Shown: positions 50,815 to 61,977, numbered from the stretch's first letter. The stretch is DNA of 64,000 nt from Diadophis punctatus similis (GCA_023053685.1 JALIGW010000001.1:230442434-230506433), one strand, 5' to 3'. The notes: generated by a model not told the origin, from the sequence alone. Program-made: numbers and translations.

Positions 50815-51122
50815 GTGTATAAATGTATCTTCACTTTGAGAACAGCTAGGCAGTTGACTAAGAAAAACACGTGGAAAATTTGCTTAGGTCCTATAAAGCG
50901 CTTGGTGTAAACATGTCACTGAAAATTCACTTATTCCCAAATACACTCGCATTTAGACTATTTCCCTTTGAACTGTGGGGCAGTGAATCCACCAGGATAT
51001 GGCAGGCATGGAGAAAAGATACCAAGAGAAATGGAGTCCGTCCATGCTTGCCGATTACTGCTGGAATCTCCCCAGGGATGATTCTACTGCAGTTCACAAG
51101 AGAAAAACCAAAAGGCGCAGTT
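50815..51122 (+). pseudogene. Frame-broken fragment of a conserved transposon-associated protein
   Basis: Three frames together read one conserved block: VENLLRSYKALGVNMSLKIH (frame 1), HLDYFPLNCGAV then GEK (frame 2), and EKRYQEKWSPSMLADYCWNL then RDDSTAVHKRKTKRRSL before a stop (frame 3). I recall this block (SLKIHFL..HLD.FP.NCG...GERFHQD...MEKRYQG.W...MLADYCW) from repeated, uncharacterised proteins of arthropods and vertebrates that look transposon-borne. The class is not known to me. Two frameshifts make it a pseudogene. Element ends were not found; the related stretch may cover 50560-51140. Confidence 0.6.
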
Positions 51123-51427
51123 TAGATATCGAATAAAGATGGAACCTTCTTGTTTAATCTGATATTAGAGCTTGTCAGTTTTTCACCAAAAAGCATGAAA
51201 ATGTTACATGAAAAACCAATAAATGAATGGAAAGTTATGTTATTGGTATCAATAAAAAGATAATTTATAATGATTGATGTGGCACTAGTCTCATTGCTAT
51301 ATCACATTTGCTGAAAAGTTATAGCGCATAATAGCACATCACCCTTGTAATTTTGAATTATTTTGATGCAGTTTTGACCTGAAGCTGTATCTTGGAAACT
51401 GGAGCCAATTAATACTCAGGACTTAAT

Positions 51428-51428
51428 T

Positions 51429-51523
<95 letters not shown>

Positions 51524-51525
51524 TT
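51428..51525. repeat. (TTTA)n microsatellite, SINE tail
   Basis: About 24 perfect tetranucleotide units directly abutting the SINE 3' end. Confidence 0.97.
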
Positions 51526-51754
51526 TGAGATTTATATACCGCCTCACAGTGCAAGCACTCTCTAAGCAGTTTACACCATTAAGCAATGTATATTTATATT
51601 GCCCCCAACAATCTGGGTCCTCATTTTACCTACCTCGGAAGGATGGAAGGCTAACTCAACCTTGAGCCAGTGAGATTTGAACCGCTGACCTGCTGATCAC
51701 AGTCAGCTAAAGTGGCCTGCAGTACTGCCTCTAACCGCTGCGCCACCTCGGTTC
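51526..51754 (-). mobile_element. Sauria SINE (AAAT-tail subfamily)
   Basis: Shares the tRNA head and core (tgttgggggcaatat, ggctcaaggttg-like) with the other copies, but the 3' part is ttgcactgtgaggcggtata plus taaatctc followed by (aaat)n. B box ggttcaaatctc is present on the minus strand. Confidence 0.9.
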
Positions 51755-51811
51755 GATTTTCCTTTATTAGTGACCCAATTCTGGTAAAATTTAGTTACTT
51801 TCATTTCCAAG

Positions 51812-52070
51812 CAGAGGTGGGTTGCTCCCGATTCCAATCGGTCCTATAGAACCGGTAGCGGGAATTTCCCCCGTTCGCCAAACCGGGAGCGATCGCTGGT
51901 TGGCCACGTCCCCAAACCAGCTCTTGTTTTTTGCTTCTGCACGTGCGCAGAAGCTTTGTTTTTGGCACTGTGCAAGTGCACGGCATGTCCACATGGTGCG
52001 CAATGTGCGCACGCCCACACGGAGTGGGAGGAAGCGAACCGGCGGCAAGGTAAGTTAGAACGCACCCCTG
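51812..52070. mobile_element. hAT-like MITE (CAGNGGTGGGTT family)
   Basis: The ends cagaggtgggttgctcccg and agttagaacgcacccctg are flanked by perfect tttccaag (51804-51811, 52071-52078). It contains ctgcacgtgcgcagaag. Confidence 0.94.
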
Positions 52071-52108
52071 TTTCCAAGGCTTTCTCCTGTAGACCAGTGT
52101 TATTAGAA

Positions 52109-52242
52109 CAGTGTTTTTCAATCTTGGCAGCTTCAAGATTAATGGCCTTTAACTTCCAGAATTCTCCAGCCTGCATGTTGTTTGAGGAATTCTTGGAGTT
52201 GAAGTCCACATATCTTAAAGTTGCCAAGATTGAGAAGCACCG
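52109..52242. mobile_element. hAT-like palindromic MITE (CAGTGTTTCTCAACC family)
   Basis: The ends cagtgtttttcaatcttgg and ccaagattgagaagcaccg are flanked by tattagaa and aattagag (6/8). Confidence 0.85.
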
Positions 52243-52322
52243 AATTAGAGGGGTTTTTTTTGTTTTGTTTTGTTTTGTTTGATGATGGTGATTGATAAGA
52301 GCTGATTTATAAGAGTATATCT

Positions 52323-52790
52323 CTGTGATGGCGAACCTATGGCACACTTGCCACAGGTGGCACATGGAGCCATATCAGAGGGCACATGAGGGGTTGCCCT
52401 ATGTCTGCTCCAGTGTACATGCGCACTGGCAAGCTGATTTTTGGCCTTGGGGAAGGCCGTTTTTGCCCTCCAGAGGCTTCAGGAGGCTTCCCTGAAGCCT
52501 CCAGAGTGTAAAAAATGTCCCAACGGGCAAACTGGAAATCCATTTTTCCAAACTTCCGGTTGGCCTGTTGGGCTGTTTTTCGCACTCCGGAGGTTTCAGG
52601 AAAGCCTCCTGAAGCCTCCAGAGGGCGAAAAACGGCCCAACGGGCCAACCATAAGTTCAGAAAAACGGACTTCCGGTTTGCCCATTGGGCTGTTTTTCAC
52701 TGTCCCCAGGCTTCAGGAGTTCGGAGGCTTCAGTGAGGCCTGTACGCATGTGCGGGGGGCAGCGCGGGGTGGATGGGTTGTGTGCATGCA
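52323..52790. mobile_element. hAT-like MITE (GTGATGGCGAACC family), right end unclear
   Basis: The left end ctgtgatggcgaacctatgg is clear. The interior repeats aggcttcaggaggcttccct-like units and ggcccaacgggc. No right terminus is recognised. ORFs of 70-119 aa in the repeats are spurious. Confidence 0.7.
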
Positions 52791-53275
52791 TGGGAATTAA
52801 CTGCAATGGGTTGCCAGGAGGCAATGAACAGTTTGAAGGGGCTCCACCCTTATCTAGCCATGCTGACAATTCTGTTTCAGAGCCTTCAGGCTGATACGTC
52901 TAAGAGCTGTGTCCAAATGTGCTGAATGCCTGGCAACTATTACCAAGTTGTTATCTGGACTATACCAAAGAGGATAGAAAGGAGAATCCCCTTTTCTCCC
53001 TCTTTTCCTCCAACCATACATTCCATTATCTTGTATTACATCTAAGGTTAAAAGGCAACATCTAAAATAACTATACTTGAACTTAAATGGAAGGGTGGCC
53101 TCATTGGAAGTCTGATGCCTACATAGTCATCAGCTCTAGCAAATTACAAGACTAGTATAAAGGCCAATCCAGTCTCTGATCCTTCACAACTGTTTTGATG
53201 CAGTAGTCTTTCACTGTGGTCATTTTATTCAATTTTATAGCTCTTCATTCAGCCCTATGCTACTTAAATACCAAC
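52791..53275. other. Intron, nothing recognised
   Basis: No supported feature. Confidence 0.45.
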
Positions 53276-53494
53276 AACAGTATTTAGACTTATATACAGC
53301 TTCATAGTGCTTTACAACCCTCTCTAAGCAGTTTACAGAGTCAGCATATTGCTCCGAACAATCTGGGTCCTCGTTTTACCGACATCAGAAGGGTGGAAGG
53401 CTGAGTCAACCTTGAGCTGGTCAGGATCGAACTGCTGGCAGTCAGCAGAATTAGCTTGCAATACTGTATTCTAACCATTGCGCCACCACAGCTC
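53276..53494 (-). mobile_element. Sauria SINE (GCTATT-tail subfamily)
   Basis: cttcatagtgctttacaacc, agagtcagcatattgctc and ctgagtcaaccttgagctgg are present. The head ends caccacagctc on the right. Confidence 0.88.
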
Positions 53495-53598
53495 ATTGCT
53501 CCAAAATTCTGCCCCATATATCATTCCATTCAGCAACAACAGGACAATTTTAAAAAAAAGACCACTTGCAAGATCCAAAATAATATATTTAACAGATT

Positions 53599-53742
53599 AA
53601 CAGAGTTGGAAGGGACCTTGCAGGTCACCTAGTCCAACCCCCTGCCCAAGCAGGATACCCTACATCTGCCTCTACCTAGGATTGAACTCACAGCCTCCTG
53701 ATTGTGAGGCAAGAGCTCCCCCTCTAGGCCACAGCAGCTGGG
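53599..53742 (-). mobile_element. Chimeric SINE: tRNA-like head with CR1 3' end
   Basis: Minus strand: gctgtggcctagagggggag (A box tggcctagagg), then gtgagttcaatcctaggtag (B box gagttcaatcc). Next, without a gap, come gggggttggactaggtgacc and tgcaaggtcccttccaactc, the CR1 3' end. The total is about 144 bp. Confidence 0.72.
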
Positions 53743-55695
53743 TAAATACTCCAATTAAACCACAACAAGGAGCACCCAAATATGCACAGCTCTAAAAAGA
53801 GGCACTCTGTTGTGGATGTCCGCAGAGCAATTTTAGTTTCCTTCTCAAAATAAACTCTTGGAAAAGTATTTTGTTTTTAAAATAGAATGTCCAAAACAGT
53901 TCACATACTAATTGTTCTGCATAAACCTACATGGGACACTGTGGTTTCAGAGGTTGTTATAAACAAAACAAAAAATAAAATAATTTTAAAGTGCTTTCTT
54001 ACAAAGTAGTTGTTAAAAATGTAAAAGAAAAAGAATGGATTTCAGAAGATTTTGGTTGCATGAAAAGTCACGCCGCAGAAGTATAGCAGTAGTTTACATA
54101 AATTACACTATTAAGTATTGGAGAAGAGAACTGAGTAATAAAGGTTTGAATTTATAGAGTAGTGTTTGCATGAGTAGGAAAATTAACATGTTTTAAAGAA
54201 CTCCTATAACAGATGGTAGCACTTAGCCAACCTTGATTGTCATGCAGTGAATATTGTCAGTTGTATGTCTATGCAGGGTGATGCACCCCTATCCTAATAT
54301 TATGGTACATTGCAATACAGGCAGAACACGTGATATGAGTTGTACGCATGTGTGCATTCCTAAACCACCATTATTCTCTTTGACTTGGCTCTTGACCGGG
54401 ACGGTCGCATTTTCTTAGCAAAAATGTAATTATTCAGGATTTATTGTTTTTGTACCGAAATAAATATTTTCTATTAGACTTTTAATCTCGGCTTTATTTC
54501 TAACTGTCTGAATTCCAAGCAAAGATCTAAATTGCCTCTATGAGATTTATTCTCACCTTAACATTGATCTTGTAAAAGCTAAGCAGGGTCAGATTGATTA
54601 GGACTTGGATATGAGATCAGTAGGAAATCCCAAGGCTGGAGGCTAAACTGGAAAGTGAGAAAGACATCCTGGAAAAGGACAATGGACAATCAACTTCTCT
54701 GCTGTTGTGAAGACAACTATATGGAGATGTCCATATGTTCACCAGAAATTGAATCTGACTTGAGGCAACTTTTACCTTTTTCTGATTCCAGAAGTAGTGA
54801 GTTCGGTCTCACATATCTGACAGGCATAGCTTGCAGTCAGCAATTAATGTTGCGGAAGTGCTAAACAGATTCACTCTGCTTGATTTAACTCCTCTGCACA
54901 GTTGGCCTGTAAGTGCCTCAATTCTTGTAGGAAAGCAAATTTTTCCAGGTCAATTAAGCTTCATGCTTAGGAATGTTGGTTCATGACCTGAGTTCCTTGC
55001 CGTCCTGAAGTAATCACACGGGGAGCATATTATAATGTGTGAACCAAATCTAAAATGCGGTTTCCCTTATGACATAATAGTTTAGTAATTGTGACTGAGC
55101 CTTTTATCTCTAAGACCTGCTAGTATCACTGTGGTTTCTTAAATTATTTCTGTGTGCATGGGGACTGGGAAGGCAGACTTTGCATAGAAAATAGTCTAAA
55201 CAGGAGGATGCTTAATCCGTCCCCTGCCTACCAATTTTCCACAATAATGTGCTGTACCCGTTGCTACCTTAGCCAGTGTGTGGCATGTAATTCTATCCTT
55301 AAACTGATAGAATGAGACCATGTTTTCAAATCATTATACTTCAAAATAGCGTTTTGGAGTCCCTAGAGTTTGGGAATCAAATTAGGCTACTTCCCCTTCA
55401 AAGAAGTTTACTTAATTCTCATATCTCTTGCTATACCTGAGCTGAGCCCACTTGTAAAAATTGCTTCTTGGTCTTGCTGAGTTATCCCATTTTTGAAGAC
55501 ATCACACATAATATGCCTAGAGATAAAGCAGAAAAGATGAGATGGCTTGAGGAATGAGGAAGGGACAACATTCCTTGGATGCATACTTGTTAAATAATTA
55601 GCGATAACAACCATTATTAGTGCTTGTTGTTGGATTTTCCTCTGCTTAGTGACTGTCAGTATTGAAATGAGTTTTCAGTACCTGAAGGCAGGTTA
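53743..55695. other. Intron, nothing recognised
   Basis: Mostly AT-rich unique-looking sequence. ORFs at 54655-54864 and 55408-55614 show no domain. Confidence 0.45.
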
Positions 55696-56071
55696 AAAAA
55701 CAATAGATAGAAACTAATCAAGGAGAGAATCAACCTACCCTGTTTCCCTCAAAACAAGACATCCCCTGATAATAAGCCCAATCGGGCTTTTGAATGTATG
55801 GCAATAAGGCAAGCGCTTATTTCAGGGTTCAAAAAAAATATAAGACAGGGTCTTATTTTCGGGGAAACACAGTAGAACTAAGGAGAAATTTCCTGACAAA
55901 ACAATTAATCAGAGGAACAACTTGTCTCAAGAAGTTGTGGGTGATCCAAAACTGGAGGTTTTTAAGAAGAGATTGGACAATCATTTGTCTGAAATGGAAT
56001 AGGGTTTCCTGCTTGAGCCGGGGATTGGACTAGAAGACCTCCAAGATCCCTTTCAACGCTATTATTCTGAA
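55696..56071 (+). mobile_element. CR1 LINE 3' end, interrupted by a TA-flanked MITE
   Basis: aaactaatcaaggagagaat and, after the insertion, agaactaaggagaaatttcc, tttaagaagagattggacaa and ttggactagaagacctccaa match the copy at 47559. It ends attattctgaatg. Confidence 0.88.
55738..55872. mobile_element. 135-bp TA-flanked MITE (CCCTGTTTCCC family)
   Basis: Left ccctgtttccctc pairs with cggggaaacacag at the right. TA at 55736-55737 and 55873-55874 corresponds to the single TA in the uninterrupted CR1 copy (caactTAgaac). Contains gggtcttattttcggggaaa. Confidence 0.9.
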
Positions 56072-56579
56072 TGGATTAAAAATGTCATTTAGAACTAATT
56101 AGCCAAATTAAATCTGGAGTTCAGTAGCTGCTCTGAATTGCCAAAGCTTATGCTGCTGTCACAACAGTTGAGGTGTGGCTGTTGAGTAGTTTAGTTAGCT
56201 TACCTTTTTTTCCCCTCGGTCTTTTGTAAAATATTATCCACAGCATGCATTGTTTTAGTGCTTTGAACTAGTATGTTAAAATAGAAATTATTTTCTTTAT
56301 TTTGCTTACTGGGTTGATATTTTAAATGTCAGAAAATCAAATGATTGATTTCAAATCCTTGGTTCAACATTATTGGTTTCAGAGCCCAGCAGGGAAAGTC
56401 TCTAGAGCAAAAATCTACTCGCAATACAATTCTAGTTTAGTGGAGCTGAGGCCAAGTATATGATTTATTTTGGGTGGATATGATGAGTAGTAGCATACTA
56501 TTGTTACATAGCAATATAATTTTTGTTTGTACAAACATGTAAAAATCTTACATTTTATAAACAATGTAAGTTCACAAAA

Positions 56580-57190
56580 CAATTTTTTACGCAACTCATA
56601 ATTAAACTTTGGAATTCATTACCTTGAGATGTGGTGCTGGCTACCAGTATGACTAGCTTTAAAAAAGAGTTGGACTTCATGGAAATTACAGGGATCAATG
56701 ACTATTAGCTTTGATGGCATGTGACTATTTCGGTAGACCATCTTTTGGAAGAATAGTAGACTTCCATAGTGTTGGTTGGCCACTATGAGTACAGACTGCT
56801 GGAGTAGATGGGCTAGGGCAGTGTTGGCAAACCTGGAGCACGCACACAGGGAGGAGCGCTGGAAACCGGAAGAGCAGCTCCCCGGCGCACACATGCGGGA
56901 GTGCCAGAAACCGGAAGAGCAGTTCCTCGGCGCGCATGCACACGCCGGGAAGCTGAGCTTCCAGTTTCCGGCGTGCGCATGCGCACCGGTCACCTTCCAG
57001 TTTTTGGCACACATGCGCACACGAAGACCAGCTGGCATGCGTGCGCCAGTAACCCTAAGAGCAATGGGTGATGGCTGGCATGCCCGGAGAGATGGCTCTG
57101 CGTGCCACTTCCGGCATGCATGCCATAGGTTCGCCATCACGGGGCTAGCGGTTCAATCTAGCAGGGCACTGGTCATGTTTTTATGCATAT
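56580..57190 (+). mobile_element. CR1-like LINE 3' end, interrupted by a hAT MITE
   Basis: Reads WNSLP, then ATSMTSFKKELDFMEITG with one stop. Then ctggagtagatgggctag before and cggttcaatctagcagggca after the MITE rejoin the typical LINE 3' end (gactagatggg...tccagcagggc). Confidence 0.68.
56819..57142. mobile_element. hAT-like MITE (CAGTGNTGGCRAACC family)
   Basis: The ends cagtgttggcaaacctgg and ataggttcgccatcacgg are flanked by ggctaggg and ggctagcg (7/8; 56811-56818, 57143-57150). Confidence 0.88.
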
Positions 57191-57609
57191 ATAACATTCT
57201 TTTGAACATGATAGACATTGGAACCATGTGTAAGACCCAGTTTTAGTTCTTCATACATACAAATGGATGCATGCATGCATGATCAAATATATTCAACATC
57301 ACAACATCTATACCCCCCAATGCAAAAGACAGATTAGAACAGCCAGTTCTAGGATTACCCTACTTCCATAAGTCTGAATAACTCATTGAAACTCTACAAT
57401 ACTCCCTCTTAGAATAGGTCATTTGGGGATCAGAACATTTTAATCTTGAAATATTTTGTACAGCCCTAAGATATACTCCAATCATCTTGAGGAATTATAA
57501 TTTGAACTTGAGCTTTATTTAAAATCTTTTCCCTAATAGCATTTTACCCAATAGCTAAATTTCTCAAAAAGTAAATCCATATTTTTCTCTAGAGTTAGAA
57601 TATATTTAG
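57191..57609. other. Intron, nothing recognised
   Basis: No supported feature; gcatgcatgcatg at 57271. Confidence 0.45.
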
Positions 57610-58441
57610 ATAGATGTGTATGTGTGTGTGTATGTGTATATGTGTGTGTGTGTTTGTATATGTATGTGTGTGTATATATTGTATCAGGGGTGGGTTCCTA
57701 ATTTTTTTACTACCATTCTGTGGGTGTGGCTTATTTTGTGGGTGTGGCTTGCCAGCCATGTGACCGGGTGGGCGTGGGCCTCGGGAGCTTGGCAGCAGCC
57801 AGAGAAGCAGGGGGCATTGCCCACCCGCAACGCAGCCCCTCCTCCTTCTAGGAGGCTCAGTCCGGCCTGAATGCTTCTCCCCATTCGATGATCCTAGGCT
57901 CCTGCCACCCGTTCCCCCTCCCCTCAGCAGCTCGAGAAGCCTCGAACGTGCAAAAATGCCTAGGATCATCATTGCGCATTCATGGCTTCTCGGACTGCTG
58001 AAGGGAGGGGAATGGAGATAGCTCCTGCCGCCCGTTCTTTCAGCGTCTCACGTGCTCCCTCAGCCATCCTCCCCTGCTTGGACTCATTGTGGGGTAGGAA
58101 GGCAGCGCATGCGCAGTGCCGGAAGCTCGGCTTCTGGGCATGCGCAGAAGAAATTTTTTTTAAAATGTAGATTTTTTAAAAAAAGAATGGCGGCGCCCAG
58201 GCACCAGCAACCGACCGCACCGGTACTGTGACATCACCAGCAGGCCACTACCGGTGCTATAGAGTGGACCGCACTGGTAGGAACCCACCACTGTATTGTA
58301 TGTATGTGTGTGTGTGTATATATACATATATATGTGTGTATGTATGTGTATATATATGTATGTGTATGTATGTATATATATGTGTGTGAGTGTGTGTGTA
58401 TATATATGTATGTGTGTGTATACTGTGTGTGTGTGTGTGTG
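57610..58441. repeat. GT/TATG microsatellite split by a hAT MITE
   Basis: gt, tatg and tgta repeats at 57610-57684 resume at 58294-58441 on the far side of the MITE. Confidence 0.9.
57685..58293. mobile_element. hAT-like MITE (CAGNGGTGGGTTCCTA family)
   Basis: The ends caggggtgggttcctaat and gtaggaacccaccactg are flanked by perfect tattgtat (57677-57684, 58294-58301). It is close to 8686-9241 except for a different block around 57775-57895. Confidence 0.94.
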
Positions 58442-58825
58442 CAATGTGTGCTTTGATTTTTTAATGGGTTTTTTAAACAATATTTTTAATTTGTTTTGTG
58501 AATCTCCTGTGTCACGTCTAGTTTTGGCCTAGAGCACAGTACCTTTTACTGAAAATATTGTTGCATTTCTGGACAATATGTTCTTTACTAACTCTATTTA
58601 TTAGTCATTGTTCGATAGAATTCTTGGGTGTTTTCTCAATAGCAATATGTGCAGATTGAGGAAAGAGAGCAGATCTTGGAACTATAAATTATAACGTAGG
58701 GCTGGCTTGACTTTTATCAGAAAGACTTGGGCAAATTTTCAAGTTTTCCACAGACAGCTATTTGTAATTCCTTTTGATTCCAGGAAATCTTCTGAAACAA
58801 AAAAGATAATGTTTGCTCTATAGGG

Positions 58826-59633
58826 CCTTGATGGCAAACCTATGGCACGTGTGCCATAAATGGCACATGGAGCCATATCTGTGGGCACGCAAGCTCATGC
58901 ACATGCTGGCCAGCTGATTTTTGGGCCATCTTGGCCCACTGGAAGTCTGGAAACAGCCTGTTTTCAGCTTCCGGAGGGAGTGGGGAAGGCCTGCTTTTTG
59001 CTTTCCCCAAGTTCCAGAGCCTTTCTAGGAGCCTGGGGAGGGCGAAAACAGCCTCCCCCCCCCCCCCGGATGTCCTCTGGAGGCTGGAAACATTCCATTT
59101 GCCGACTTCTGGTTGAACCGGAAGTTCTGTTTTTTTGCTCTCCCCAGGCTTCAGAGCCTTTCTAGGAGCCTGGGGAGGGCAAAAACGGCCTTCCCCACCC
59201 CCCACCCCCGGAGGCCAGAAATGGCCCATATCCCAATTTGAAGAAGTCGGCAAACAGAACGTTTCAAGCCTCCGAAGGACCTCCGGGTGGGGCGGGGAAG
59301 GCCATTTTCGCCCTCCCCAGGCTCCTAGAAAGGCTCTGGAGCTTGGGGAGAGCAAAAAAACAGGCCTTCTGGTTCAACCAGAACTTGGCAAATGGGCCAT
59401 TTTCTGCCTACAGAGGGCCTCCGGAGGAGTGGGGAAGGCGGTTTTCACCCTCCCCAGGCTCCTAGAAAGGCTCTGAAGCCTGGGGAGAGCAAAAAATGGG
59501 TGTGCCATTGTGTGCCGGAAGGGGGGTCACATGCGCATGTGCTGGGCGTACATGGAATTATGGATGTAGGCACGCACACATGCCCCCCCACATCCCTTTT
59601 GGCATGTGATCCAAAAAAGGTTCACCATCACTG
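58826..59633. mobile_element. hAT-like MITE (TGATGGCRAACC family), GC-rich repeats
   Basis: The left end ccttgatggcaaacctatgg pairs with aaggttcaccatcactg. Perfect ctataggg duplications lie at 58818-58825 and 59634-59641. The interior alternates inverted ggctcctagaaaggctctg and cagagcctttctaggagcc units. ORFs of up to 171 aa here are spurious. Confidence 0.93.
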
Positions 59634-59822
59634 CTATAGGGTCTTGACCTGAGGAATTTTCAATTGCTTTTCCTTCAAAAGTAAGACCTCAGATAAATTT
59701 TTTTAAAAAAATACATTTCTTGTAGGCGTGATTTTTATATATATTTAATGAAGTCCAAGGTCACAAAAACTTTTTAAAAGGACTGACATTCGGCAGCACA
59801 AATCACAGAGTCATGTTATATA

Positions 59823-60218
59823 CAGTCTTCAACTTACAACTATTTAGTGACCATTCAAAGGTATGAAAAAAATGACTTATAACAGGTTCTCGCACTTACA
59901 ATCATCACAGCATCCTCAGAGTCACATGAACAAAATGTGGGCACTTGGCAACTTGCCTGTATTTATGACCGTTGTAACATCCCAGGGTCATGTGATCGCC
60001 ATTTTTGATTTTCCCAGTCAGCTTCCAACAAGCAAAGTCAATGGGAGAAGCGAGATTTGCTTAATGGTTGCATGATTCACTTAACAACTGCAGTGATTTG
60101 CTTAACAGCCGTAGCATATAAAGACATAAAATTGGGCATGACTCCATTACTTAACAACTGACTTGATTAGCAATGAAAATTATGCTTCCAATTTTGGTCA
60201 TAATTCGAGGACTATCTG
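59823..60218. mobile_element. TA-flanked TIR element (CAGGTAGTCCTYGACTTA family)
   Basis: cagtcttcaacttacaacta at the left and aattcgaggactatctg at the right, with TA at 59821-59822 and 60219-60220. The interior matches 43222-43597. Confidence 0.82.
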
Positions 60219-60648
60219 TACGATGTCTCTAAAATTCCCAACAGTTCTTAGAGTGAACAAAACAATCCACCCTAAAAATTTACCTCTGGTTACAGAAAAG
60301 ATTCCCTCTCAGTTTACTATATTTTGAACAGAGGAAGTTATTCGAATGATTGATGGCCATCCGTTCAACTGCTGCTAGTTAATGTTAATGTTAATGGATT
60401 TTGGCAATCATGTTTATCAATCAAGCCTTGACCATTATATTACTACAAATTAAATAAAGATATAATAATATATAACAAGATGGATATATAAATTTAAAAC
60501 CCCAGGGGGAAAAATTGTTTTGGCAGTTTCTTAAATAAATACGCGACATGTTAGTACACTTCACTATTCTATCAACTGTTCCTTAATATTCATATCCAGG
60601 TATAATTTACAAATTGATTACTCATCAATTTATGACATGTAAGATGGC
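60219..60648. other. Intron, nothing recognised
   Basis: No supported feature; (gttaat)3 at 60381-60398. Confidence 0.45.
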
Positions 60649-60656
60649 ATGTCAGG

Positions 60657-60766
60657 CACTGTTCCCTCTAAGCTGCGTGGCTGCGCGGCCAAGCATGTAA
60701 CAAGAGAACGGCGCGCAGCAGTTTCCAATTGCTGTGCGCCGTTTTCTAACGTTAGAGGGATCATTG
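60657..60766. mobile_element. 110-bp hAT-like MITE (CACTGTTCCCTCTAAG family)
   Basis: The ends cactgttccctctaagctg and cgttagagggatcattg are flanked by perfect atgtcagg duplications (60649-60656, 60767-60774). The interior has gaacggcgcgcagca and its inverse tgctgtgcgccgttt. Confidence 0.92.
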
Positions 60767-60774
60767 ATGTCAGG

Positions 60775-61109
60775 TAAATATGTTTTTATCAGCCTATATT
60801 ACAGAGCGTTCTTGACTCCTATGCAAAGAAGCTATCTTGCAGAAGAGTGCTGGGGTGTGATTGAAATAACACTCCTTGCACAAGCGAATGCACCATGCAG
60901 GTCATGACCTTGCTGCCATTAGAGAACATCAGGATATCTGAACCAAAAATAGGGGCCTGAACCATGAGTTTAATTTTCCACCAATGACTGATGCCATCTC
61001 TAAAATTTTATCGGATGTGGTTTTTGCAGATAAAGCACCGTACCAGTACAAACAAAAATAGGATTTTTTAAAAAATTATTATTTACTGGATCCTGTTTTA
61101 TTTTTTCAG
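60775..61109. other. Intron before exon 6, nothing recognised
   Basis: Ends in the acceptor tgttttattttttcag. Confidence 0.5.
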
Positions 61110-61143
61110 ATCGCCGCATTACGCCTGCCCAGAAGTAATCCGG
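61110..61143 (+). CDS. BRSK2: BRSK2 34-nt coding microexon (probably exon 6), APE region
   Basis: Between acceptor ttttttcag|a and donor cgg|gtaagt. The first base completes Gly; the rest reads SPHYACPEVIR. This is the P+1 loop and the APE-equivalent motif (CPE) following the activation-loop Thr of the previous exon. The Arg at the end distinguishes BRSK2 (PEVIR) from BRSK1 (PEVIK). The exon ends in phase 0. Because 34 is not a multiple of three, skipping it would shift the frame and remove the substrate-binding loop. Its short length keeps it out of any ORF-length filter, but codon content and both splice sites are exact. Confidence 0.95.
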
Positions 61144-61969
61144 GTAAGTTAGTGTGGGGTTATGAAATCAATTATGGACTCGGGTTAATCTTTTCCTAAG
61201 GATCTCTGGTGCTTTTAACCATTTTAGATAAATTCCACTCAATCTAGAAAGTTATAACTGAGAATGATTTGCTTCAAGGTTGATTTCCTACACAGTGCTT
61301 GCTGTCCTCGAGATTTCACAAGGCTAAATCTTTAACTTGATGCATCAGAGTTGTGATTTAGAGCTACAAGAAGATTGCTATATGAGTCTTGCTCACTCCA
61401 TTCTTGAAGGATTTATATGGGGTCCTGTCTGCTTGATAGGTATTCTATACACCGGCCACTTTCCATTTCCATTTTTAAAACATTCTCTTGATGCTTGCCA
61501 TACCAGTTACATTTTGCTTCCAACAGATTGAAAAAAGACACTCTATCAAAACCCTTCTAATCCTCCTCTCCTTTCCTCATCCCCTGGCTGCATGCTACAA
61601 TGCCCAGTTCATTCTTTCACATGGGAGATATACGCCATACTCCTCACCTTGATTTACGTTCTTCTTTATGATTTATGTGTATCACACATATGAGGGATGC
61701 GCCTGCCCTGAGTGTGTTTTTTGTTTTTTTGCAGGAAACTCGCTCTCCAGCATGCATGCACTTGGGTGTCTTCCCACCTGTTTCCTCCATTTTTTTCTTG
61801 ACTGCTGCAGCAGGGCCTGGGTTCTTCTCTTCATCGAATGCTTTAGTGAAAAACACTTCTTACTTGTTTGTTTCATCTGTATAAGATTTAATCTACTGCA
61901 CAGAGCTTTCTCAGAAGGAGATTTTACTGAGTGTGAGACGTTCCTACTCCCTTCCCATTTGATTATAGT
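61144..61969. other. Intron, nothing recognised
   Basis: ORFs at 61644-61990 on both strands overlap one another and show no domain. Confidence 0.45.
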
Positions 61970-61977
61970 GTAGGGCA

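Noticed and set aside
53666..53742. Possible tRNA gene on the minus strand
   Set aside because: It runs directly into a CR1 3' end, so it is a SINE head.
58840..59355. 171-aa minus-strand ORF
   Set aside because: Pro/Gly/Arg-rich, from inverted repeat units of a MITE with perfect target duplications.
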